Position numbers and translations under genes: made by a program. From Prevotella sp. (lineage in GTDB: Bacteria; Bacteroidota; Bacteroidia; Bacteroidales; Dysgonomonadaceae): a stretch of DNA of 7,095 nt. The stretch covers positions 1 to 7,095 of the forward strand of contig JAISKQ010000197.1 in assembly GCA_031260865.1 (NCBI GenBank). The letters are read 5' to 3'. This document shows positions 1-6,155 of this stretch, one piece after another; within the stretch, counting starts at the first letter, position 1; each line of letters opens with the position of its first letter. The notes beneath the pieces are model-generated. The model was not told where the DNA came from and did not search any database. It saw only the letters and a list, made by a program, of their open reading frames with translations.

Positions 1-302
1 GGATTTGCTCCTTTAGCGTATGTAATTGTATAACTGTTCGCTTTCCATACCGGATATACTGTGACTGCTGCATTCGCTGTATACTGAGTACCGGAGCCTA
101 ATCCCAATGGCGCCGTATCTGCCATTACTGCTGTACTCGACCCATTCGCTGTAGTCCAGCCTATAAGTGTGTAGCCTGATGCTTCCATTGCTGATGTAGA
201 TAGTTGTAAATCTACATCTTCTTCCTTAATACTAGCTTGCGGTACATCACCACTTATCGTTGAAGATGTTGGGTTTGCTCCTTTAGCGTATGTGATTGTA
301 TA
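1..302 (-). repeat. Direct repeat, 90-codon period (copies 1-32 and 271-302)
   Basis: The 32 nt at 1-32 and 271-302 match at 30 of 32 positions; the two differences (at 3/273 and 24/294) are synonymous. The 270-nt spacing is exactly 90 codons, so these are the first strands of consecutive B-repeat units in the secreted protein. Only one full unit is visible. The near-identity of DNA and not just protein suggests recent unit duplication or gene conversion (inference). Confidence 0.8.
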
Positions 303-401
303 TTGCTCCATACCATATGAACTAGCATTTGGATTCGAACTCAATCCTGCAAATAACACTACTATTACTAACGCTATTGAAACATAAATAACTTTTCTCA
401 T
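1..401 (-). CDS. Secreted B-repeat (InlB/Listeria-Bacteroides repeat-like) protein, 5' part, cut by left edge
   Basis: The frame is open from an ATG at 401 through the left edge, giving 133 codons. An excellent ribosome binding site (GGAGGT at 408-413, 6 nt spacer) fixes the start. Residues 1-28 look like a Sec signal peptide: a short basic n-region (MRK), a hydrophobic core (about residues 4-20) and a small-residue stretch around N25-A-S-S where signal peptidase I could cut. There is no lipobox Cys. The mature part begins with a strand YTITYAKGAN (34-43), followed by GYTLIGW (76-82) and a closing YPVW (116-119), the usual signatures of B-repeat domains of Gram-positive surface proteins. YTITYAKGAN recurs at 124, a 90-residue period, so a second repeat starts at the edge. 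It follows the PASTA kinase stop by 14 nt, so it is likely cotranscribed. Its total length and any C-terminal anchor (LPXTG, SLH, TM) are unseen. Specific function is unknown; export and repeat type are well supported. Confidence 0.85.
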   Translation of the reverse strand, partial: MRKVIYVSIALVIVVLFAGLSSNPNASSYGMEQYTITYAKGANPTSSTISGDVPQASIKEEDVDLQLSTSAMEASGYTLIGWTTANGSSTAVMADTAPLGLGSGTQYTANAAVTVYPVWKANSYTITYAKGAN

Positions 402-407
402 AATATT

Positions 408-413
408 ACCTCC
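408..413 (-). promoter_or_regulatory. Ribosome binding site of the secreted B-repeat protein
   Basis: GGAGGT on the minus strand lies 6 nt before the ATG at 401, within the 14-nt gap after the preceding kinase stop (416-418). It is a near-perfect Shine-Dalgarno and decides the start of a gene that would otherwise be missed because it is cut by the window edge. Confidence 0.85.
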
Positions 414-415
414 GA

Positions 416-3367
416 TTACGCCTCTCTGTACCTTACCTCGATGTTACGAGCATTTGACGGTGGCTTCTTGTCTGTTTCTGAAACGTGCACTTCAAAAACA
501 TAATTCTTGACCTTTTTGATTGTCCATTTATAAACCTCATGCGATTCTCCGGAGAAGAACCATACATTACTATCTCCCTCTTGACCTTCTTTGGCTTTTT
601 TTGTAGTCGTTTTTGTCTCTTGTTTTGCTCCATCTTGGAAACTCTTATAACATTGTCCGTTAGGCATTATATATCGATAATATGTATACTCGCTCTTAAC
701 ATAATCGCTCCATTGTACCCTTTGTTTTTTGCCGTTAATTGCATATTTTGTCCACTTTGTTTTTAATTTCGAATCGGCAGATTTAGTCTGAGTCTTTCCC
801 CACTCAACTCCAATACAAGTAGAGTTCGCAGGCTTATTTAGACTGCTTTTTTCAACATCGTATCTGTAGAAAAATATTCCGGCTCCGCTTGGTACTTTAT
901 CCTTTTTAACCCATTTGGAAAGTTCATGCTCTTTCCATCTCGCATAAAGGGTTCTGTTTGAATCTACTGTAATTCCGGCGCTAACTTTCGTGCCTCCTGT
1001 AGGTGCTGTATACCATCCTTTAAAGTCGTTATACTTCTTCGTTGGGGTAGGTAGTGATGGCATCTTGACAGTTCCCCATTTCGCGACCAACTTAAGGTCC
1101 TCTCTGCCTTTATAATTATCTCCGGGCTTATATTCACCCCAACTGATAAATTTAGCTTCGATATTTATCGCACTGATTGCACTTCCGCCATCTGCATTAA
1201 AGGAGACTTTATACTTTAGTGGCTTCGATGGGGCATCGCCAATTTTCATACCATCCTCGGCTATTCCCTCTTGCTTTTTCGCAACTCCGGACCCGCCGTT
1301 TGCGTCATAGTAAATGTTGACCTGTTCGCCTTTAGATACTGTTATGGTAATTGTTGCGCCCTTAATAAGTTCCGTACCCACAGTGGGGCTAAAACTAATT
1401 ACTTTTCCTTTTGCGACTTTATTTGCATAGGCATCATTATTTTTGCCCACTTTAAAGCCCGCCGCTTTGATTTTGTCTTCAGCTTGTTTTTCAGTTAATC
1501 CGCCAAGTTCAGGAACTGAATAAGTCGTTTCTTTCGTAGAGACCGTAAGAGTTGCAGGCTCACCCGGTGTGACGTTTTTAACACCGGTTGGTGGATCTTG
1601 TTCCAAAACAATATCCTTATCTCCTGAATCCTGCCTATACGTTACCTTTACAGGTATTCCTATTTTCATGAGAATACTCTTTGCTTTTTTGATGCTGAGT
1701 CCCTTTACATTAGGCATATCAATTGGCTCTGGTCCATTACTCACCGTTAAAGTAACATCGCTACCCGGTGCTAAAAGTGTACCCACAGGTGGCTCGACTC
1801 CCATGACTACACCTTTTGCGTAATTGGACGAGTTCATTTCTATAACCGGGAGCACATTCATCTGTTGATATTCCACACCAAGATATTTTTGTGCTTCTAC
1901 TCCATCAATTCCAATTAGATATGGAATTTTATATTGGCCGTCATATTCTTTCATCAGTTCCTGTATGAAATCTTTTTTCGTTCCGGCTGAGATGATATAT
2001 TCCACACTACTATTTAGTGGTAGCATAGTTCCGGCATTTACGAGTTGATCCACAACCATATCCTGAGGTACAGTTTCATCAAACTTTAATCCGCTAACAA
2101 CCGGGACAAGATTTATTCCATCATTACCTTTTTCGTCATTGTCGGTAATAGCGTTTTCAATCATCTCGGTTGCCACCTCATTAGTTTCGCCGATGATAGA
2201 AGGAACCTTTGCCATTCCTTCCGGGACATTATCGACAGTGTCCATATTACTGCGGAATGCTAATACCCCTGTTGCAAATAACACTATTAGGGTTATCAGG
2301 CCGGCCAAAACGATAGGAGCGCCTATTTTTGCCCACAATGGCCACTTCAATATATCGATTTTCTTTATCGTGCCAAATCTTCTTTTGACTTCATCATCTG
2401 TAGTCAATTCATATTCCAATAGTTCCATATCTTTGGATCTATCTTGTATTTGGACATTCATGCCGTTGAGTATCGCGTTTTCTTCATTGTCCGTTATTTC
2501 CTGCGAATACTTAGAAATTGGCTCCAAGATGTCTTTTTTCTTTCCTTCAAAAAACGCTCTCCGTTCTAAAGCATCAGGAGGACGAACCCCTGTAATCATC
2601 TTATAGAGCACGGCGCATAAAGCATATACATCCGTCCAAGGCCCCTGGTCACCTCTTGATCTATATTGTTCTTCCGGAGAATACCCCGCTTTAACGAGTA
2701 CTGTTAAAGACCTTGAGTGCGAAGCTGTAGAGAATCTTGCCGCGCCGAAGTCAATCAATTTCACCTTTCCGTCTTCGGTTAAAATTATGTTATCAGGAGC
2801 AATATCTCTGTGAATGATATTTTCTTTGTGAATTTCCTTTAGCGATTTTATGATTGGCATGATTAAAGCAATCGCTTCTTCTGCCGGAATTTTGTCTCTC
2901 TTTAATAAATATTTTGTAAGAGTTTCGCCTATTAAATATTCCATGACTATATAGGCTGTTCCATTTTCTTCGAAACTCTCAAAGATTTGAACTACGCCTT
3001 CCGTATCCCTAAATTTAGCCAGTCTATTTGCTTCATCAACAAACTTTTTTGCTCCATCCGAAAACTGTTCTTCTTTATCACCCTTATATACGATTACATT
3101 TGTAGACCCCGGTGCCCTTGTCGAGAATTCGGATGGTAGATATTCTTTTATAGCAACTTTTGTTTTTAATTTTTTATTATATGCGAGGTAGGTAACTCCA
3201 AATCCGCCAAAACCTAATACTTTTCCAATGACGTAATTTTCTTTAAGCTCGTATCCGGGCAAAAGGTGAATAGATTCTTTTAGACTGTCTTCCTCATCAA
3301 ATCCACAATAAGGACACATATCTAATTTCTCGTTATATTCTTCAAAACATCCTCTACATATTTTCAT
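416..3367 (-). CDS. Transmembrane Ser/Thr protein kinase with zinc ribbon, four PASTA domains and B-repeats
   Basis: 983 aa, starting at an ATG with GAGGAG 8 nt upstream. Order: zinc ribbon (C4, C7, C18, C21); kinase domain about 45-320 with Gly loop GFGGFG (52-57), ATP-binding K74, alpha-C E112, catalytic loop HRDIAPDN (D188, N193), DFG at 206-208, a Ser/Thr-rich activation loop and GYSPEEQY (228-235); one TM helix about 346-371; then an outside part. This holds PASTA-like units at about 385-461 (divergent and long), 480-545, 548-611 and 615-679, B-repeat units at about 682-812 (YDANGGSG, GWYTAPTGG, LYARW), and a Tyr/Trp-rich tail 813-983 that I do not recognise. Catalytic residues are intact except that the HRDxK lysine is Ala. 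The family is the PrkC/StkP-type kinases, whose PASTA domains bind peptidoglycan fragments or lipid II; the zinc ribbon and B-repeats are not part of classic PrkC. Probable targets are the neighbouring FHA protein and itself (inference). It lies 5 nt after its paralogue. Confidence 0.93.
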   Translation of the reverse strand: MKICRGCFEEYNEKLDMCPYCGFDEEDSLKESIHLLPGYELKENYVIGKVLGFGGFGVTYLAYNKKLKTKVAIKEYLPSEFSTRAPGSTNVIVYKGDKEEQFSDGAKKFVDEANRLAKFRDTEGVVQIFESFEENGTAYIVMEYLIGETLTKYLLKRDKIPAEEAIALIMPIIKSLKEIHKENIIHRDIAPDNIILTEDGKVKLIDFGAARFSTASHSRSLTVLVKAGYSPEEQYRSRGDQGPWTDVYALCAVLYKMITGVRPPDALERRAFFEGKKKDILEPISKYSQEITDNEENAILNGMNVQIQDRSKDMELLEYELTTDDEVKRRFGTIKKIDILKWPLWAKIGAPIVLAGLITLIVLFATGVLAFRSNMDTVDNVPEGMAKVPSIIGETNEVATEMIENAITDNDEKGNDGINLVPVVSGLKFDETVPQDMVVDQLVNAGTMLPLNSSVEYIISAGTKKDFIQELMKEYDGQYKIPYLIGIDGVEAQKYLGVEYQQMNVLPVIEMNSSNYAKGVVMGVEPPVGTLLAPGSDVTLTVSNGPEPIDMPNVKGLSIKKAKSILMKIGIPVKVTYRQDSGDKDIVLEQDPPTGVKNVTPGEPATLTVSTKETTYSVPELGGLTEKQAEDKIKAAGFKVGKNNDAYANKVAKGKVISFSPTVGTELIKGATITITVSKGEQVNIYYDANGGSGVAKKQEGIAEDGMKIGDAPSKPLKYKVSFNADGGSAISAINIEAKFISWGEYKPGDNYKGREDLKLVAKWGTVKMPSLPTPTKKYNDFKGWYTAPTGGTKVSAGITVDSNRTLYARWKEHELSKWVKKDKVPSGAGIFFYRYDVEKSSLNKPANSTCIGVEWGKTQTKSADSKLKTKWTKYAINGKKQRVQWSDYVKSEYTYYRYIMPNGQCYKSFQDGAKQETKTTTKKAKEGQEGDSNVWFFSGESHEVYKWTIKKVKNYVFEVHVSETDKKPPSNARNIEVRYREA

Positions 3368-3372
3368 CCGGA

Positions 3373-5247
3373 CTACTCCTCGCTCGCATCGACAGTTAGT
3401 AAATTATTTTGCTCAAAAAACGAATGATAATCATTTTTGTAAATATCTTCGTACTTTTTCAACTGAATTTTATTTATCGGAAATGCTGCACTTAAATCAT
3501 CAGAAGCATAAAAAATTCTTTGCGCTTTATCTGAAAGACAAAATGCGAGAAATCTGTCTACCACTTTCTTTTGGTCCTCAGTGCATTTCCCAATGCTATA
3601 TTTATCTGTGAGTATGGGGTTTTTGTCCGCCTCTGCATATGTTTCAATTATAAGATTATTACTTAGGTCTTTTTTTAACCTATAAAAATTTAGAGTTGTT
3701 CCTATATAGTATTTTGCTTCTTTTACACTAAATATATTTATATCTTCAGTTGTGTTTGTGATTTCTGTTCCAATGTTTGTGTATTTGGCAGGCAAATAGA
3801 ATCCGAGGGAAATTTGTTTATTATTATCAATAACAAGCAAATCATCCTTTGATGTGTCTTCGTTTTTACTTAATCTTGAAAATTGAGTATAAACATTTTC
3901 CACACTATTTGCATTATCGAGAAGTACCTGTGAATCTGTCGTGACATATGTAGTCTCAAAAATATTTGGAGCTTCCTCACCTAAATCTACTATTTCTGTA
4001 AGATTATCAAACGCTACAGCTTCAACTGTCACATTATCAAAGTCTTTATTGAATTCATTAATGACAGACTTGATAGTTTCCTCCTTCTTCTTGGTCACAT
4101 CGTAATCAGCAGATGCTTGGTAATAAAAAACTATCTGAGCGTCAGGAAGCAACCTATCTTTGTAACTCTGGTAAGTGTTAAAACTTGCGATACCAAAACA
4201 AATAATAATTATCATAGCCGCAGCTGAAAGTCCATATAATCTATTGCGCCTTCTCCGCTTCTTTTCTTTTTTCACGTCTAATACTTTAACTTTTTCAGTC
4301 AAAGCACTTAAAAATTCCTCATCGGTTTTGAATCGAAGATGTATATCTACCGCCATACCGCGCAATATTGAAGCATTTATATAATCGGGAAGACCCTCCA
4401 CTATTTCATTTGGTGGAAGTAAATTATCTTCCGTCTTCCTGTTCGTTGACTCCTCAGGTTTTATTCCCGTTACCATATAGTAAAGCGTAGCTGCCAGTGC
4501 ATACATATCAGTCCAGACGCCCTGCTTGCTTACCGTTTGGTATTGCTCCGGCGGTGAGAAACCGGGCTTCATAATCATCGTCATTTTTTGTTCGATTTCT
4601 GTCTCGTTTTTTGAAAACCTTGCAGCACCAAAGTCAATAAGTTTTACCGTTCCATCATCTTTGATAAATATATTATCCGGTGAGATATCTCTATGAATAA
4701 TCCCCGCTTTATGAATTTCTGAAAGCGCATTGGTTAAAGATTTCATTATTTCCACGGCACTCTCATAGAAAAATATCTCTTTTTTTAATATATCGCTTAA
4801 TGTCGTCCCGGTAAGAAGCTCCATAACCATATATGCAGTATTATTTTCCTCAAAGAAATCATAGACATTTACAATATTTTTATTTGAAATAAATCTGGCG
4901 GTTGATCTTGCCTCATCCAAAAATCTTGTAAGGAAATGACCATTTTCTTTTTCTTTTTCCCTTGAATAAACCTGAACTGATACTCCATCTGATTTTCTAA
5001 TTACAACTCCTGAATAAAAATATTCTTTTATTGCAACTATAGAATTGAGACTTTTATCAAATGCTTTGTAAGTAATCCCAAAGCCACCAAAGCCTATCGT
5101 TTCCCCTATGATAAATTTGTTTGCCAAAACAGTTCCGGGCTTTAGAAAATACGGCTCCGCGGCCTCATCTCCATCTTCGTATCCACAAAAAGGACACATG
5201 CCCAATTTTTCATCATATGTTTTAAAGCAATTTAAGCATCTTTTCAT
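3373..5247 (-). CDS. Transmembrane Ser/Thr protein kinase with zinc ribbon and solute-binding-protein-like ectodomain
   Basis: 624 aa from the ATG at 5247, which overlaps the preceding stop as ATGA. Order: zinc ribbon (C4, C7, C18, C21); kinase domain about 44-320 with Gly loop GFGGFG (52-57), K74, E112, HRDISPDN (D187, N192), DFG 205-207 and GFSPPEQY (229-236); a very basic stretch 326-336; one TM helix about 338-356; then about 268 outside residues. That part reads like a short family 1 extracellular solute-binding protein: an early strand (QIVFYYQ, 371-377), a helix ending in INEFNKDF followed by VTVEAV, an EAPNIFE segment (425-431), and near the end a helix with LSDKAQ (571-576) followed by AAFPINK. 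So it is probably a receptor kinase sensing a small ligand; the ligand is unknown. The ectodomain is shorter than a usual solute-binding protein (about 400 aa), so the match needs structural confirmation. The kinase half is a clear paralogue of the downstream kinase. The HRDxK lysine is Ser. Confidence 0.92.
   Translation of the reverse strand: MKRCLNCFKTYDEKLGMCPFCGYEDGDEAAEPYFLKPGTVLANKFIIGETIGFGGFGITYKAFDKSLNSIVAIKEYFYSGVVIRKSDGVSVQVYSREKEKENGHFLTRFLDEARSTARFISNKNIVNVYDFFEENNTAYMVMELLTGTTLSDILKKEIFFYESAVEIMKSLTNALSEIHKAGIIHRDISPDNIFIKDDGTVKLIDFGAARFSKNETEIEQKMTMIMKPGFSPPEQYQTVSKQGVWTDMYALAATLYYMVTGIKPEESTNRKTEDNLLPPNEIVEGLPDYINASILRGMAVDIHLRFKTDEEFLSALTEKVKVLDVKKEKKRRRRNRLYGLSAAAMIIIICFGIASFNTYQSYKDRLLPDAQIVFYYQASADYDVTKKKEETIKSVINEFNKDFDNVTVEAVAFDNLTEIVDLGEEAPNIFETTYVTTDSQVLLDNANSVENVYTQFSRLSKNEDTSKDDLLVIDNNKQISLGFYLPAKYTNIGTEITNTTEDINIFSVKEAKYYIGTTLNFYRLKKDLSNNLIIETYAEADKNPILTDKYSIGKCTEDQKKVVDRFLAFCLSDKAQRIFYASDDLSAAFPINKIQLKKYEDIYKNDYHSFFEQNNLLTVDASEE
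3376..3381 (-). promoter_or_regulatory. Ribosome binding site of the PASTA kinase
   Basis: GAGGAG lies 8 nt before the ATG at 3367, inside the last codons of the upstream kinase gene (stop at 3373-3375). The strong site supports the start, and the protein N-terminus aligns with the start of the paralogue (MKxCxxCF). Confidence 0.75.
5244..5247 (-). promoter_or_regulatory. ATGA start/stop overlap coupling FHA gene and kinase
   Basis: The FHA gene stop TGA (5244-5246) overlaps the kinase ATG (5245-5247). Upstream of the ATG is only a weak purine-rich GGGAAG (5255-5260), so the kinase is probably translated by coupling. A TTG at 5260-5262 in the same frame has no visible Shine-Dalgarno and would add five residues before the zinc ribbon that the paralogous kinase lacks, so the ATG is preferred. 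Confidence 0.75.
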
Positions 5248-6155
5248 AAATTTTCTTCCCAATTAAAATCATCATCACAAAATTCAACAAATATAAACTC
5301 TGCCTTACCAATTTTTATTTTGTCTTTCGTTGTAAGTTCGGCAGGAGTAAGCACTATTTTATTATTTAGATAAGTTGTCCCTGAACTCTCACCTTGTTGC
5401 AGATAAAAAGTTCTTCCTTCACTATCATATGTGATGACACTGTGCCTTTTTCTCGAAACTGTCGGCTCACCGGCAAGAGAAATATCCATATCTGACCCTC
5501 TGCCGATATTATTATTTCCAGACTTAACTTCAAAACTCTTTCCCTTATGCACCCCATTTATACATACCAGCCAGCCGCAAACAGGTGACATTCCAATTGC
5601 TTCTTCGTCTTCCCACACCGCATAAGTCTTTGATTCATCGTTATCATTTTTTTGGCTAACAGCCTTCACTTCAACCTTTGGTGGGGGTGACGCGATTTCT
5701 TGTTTTTCTTGATAGTCAACTTCAAATATCGCTTCTGTCTTAGCATCTTTGATATCATCATAAAATGCTTCTGTTTTCGCATCTTCTATCTCATTATAAA
5801 TTGCTTCTGTTTTTTCATCCTCATAATTCGCCGCGCTAGTTTCCGCTCTCACTTCTTGCACGACATCATTAAATATCGCTTCTGTTTTTTCATCTTCATA
5901 GCTCTCTGCTCTCACCGCACTCGTGCCGGAATGGCCGGATTCTGTTGGTGCTTTTGCAGCGCTTTTTTCTATTCTGTTTTTCGCCGTCTCAAAAAAATTT
6001 CCTATCTTGGAGTAGGTTTTTTTATCTCCATAAATGCCCTCGCTACCTTGGTCGCTGTTAGGTTCTTTTGTACCGACTGCGCCACACATTGGACATTCGC
6101 CAAAGACATCCGCGTTGTAATAATGACCGTTAGGGCATTTAACCTTATTTTTCAT
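5244..6155 (-). CDS. Zinc-ribbon FHA-domain protein with repeated Lys-Thr motifs
   Basis: 303 aa, probably cytoplasmic (no signal peptide or TM). The N-terminus has a short metal-binding ribbon with C7, H11, C21 and C24 (CPNGH...CPMCG). A low-complexity acidic middle (about 85-181) carries five copies of K-T-x-A-aliphatic-aromatic, with Thr at 91, 116, 128, 140 and 177; four are KTEA[IF][FY] and the last is KTYAVW. The C-terminal FHA domain spans about 193-290: IGR (217-219) and S234 contribute the phosphopeptide pocket, followed by GTTYLNN (259-265) and a KIGKAEFIF strand, then an acidic tail. FHA domains bind phosphothreonine, so this is the reader of the adjacent kinases. The threonine motifs are plausible phosphorylation sites giving self-binding or docking, as known for GarA-type FHA proteins (inference by analogy). 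It starts at an ATG with AGGGAG 8 nt upstream and overlaps the phosphatase gene by 11 nt. The FHA call is firm; the role of the motifs is not. Confidence 0.9.
   Translation of the reverse strand: MKNKVKCPNGHYYNADVFGECPMCGAVGTKEPNSDQGSEGIYGDKKTYSKIGNFFETAKNRIEKSAAKAPTESGHSGTSAVRAESYEDEKTEAIFNDVVQEVRAETSAANYEDEKTEAIYNEIEDAKTEAFYDDIKDAKTEAIFEVDYQEKQEIASPPPKVEVKAVSQKNDNDESKTYAVWEDEEAIGMSPVCGWLVCINGVHKGKSFEVKSGNNNIGRGSDMDISLAGEPTVSRKRHSVITYDSEGRTFYLQQGESSGTTYLNNKIVLTPAELTTKDKIKIGKAEFIFVEFCDDDFNWEENL
5613..5900 (-). repeat. Five-copy K-T-x-A-aliphatic-aromatic motif array in the FHA protein
   Basis: The Thr codons lie at 5883-5885, 5808-5810, 5772-5774, 5736-5738 and 5625-5627. Copies three and four follow the second at an exact 12-residue period. 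The DNA is repeated too: 5803-5825 and 5878-5900 are identical at 22 of 23 positions. Acidic residues precede most copies (EDEKT, DAKT), so the Lys-Thr pair sits in an acidic context. This is a candidate multisite phospho-acceptor segment. Confidence 0.8.

Noticed and set aside
402..415. Terminator between the PASTA kinase and the secreted protein gene
   Set aside because: The gap is only 14 nt and is filled by the ribosome binding site; no hairpin with a T-run is possible there.
1..1324. Internalin-type invasion protein based on the B-repeats
   Set aside because: B-repeats occur in many Gram-positive surface proteins; there are no leucine-rich repeats, so host-cell invasion is not supported.
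2139..2606. Plus-strand open frame of 155 codons
   Set aside because: Antisense to the TM region and kinase C-lobe of the PASTA kinase; no recognisable domain.
3373..5262. Kinase starting at TTG 5262
   Set aside because: No Shine-Dalgarno before the TTG; the ATG at 5247 gives an ATGA overlap and aligns exactly with the N-terminus of the paralogous kinase.
5715..5900. CRISPR-like or minisatellite array
   Set aside because: The repeats are in frame, of unequal spacing, and encode a conserved protein motif; they are a coding repeat.
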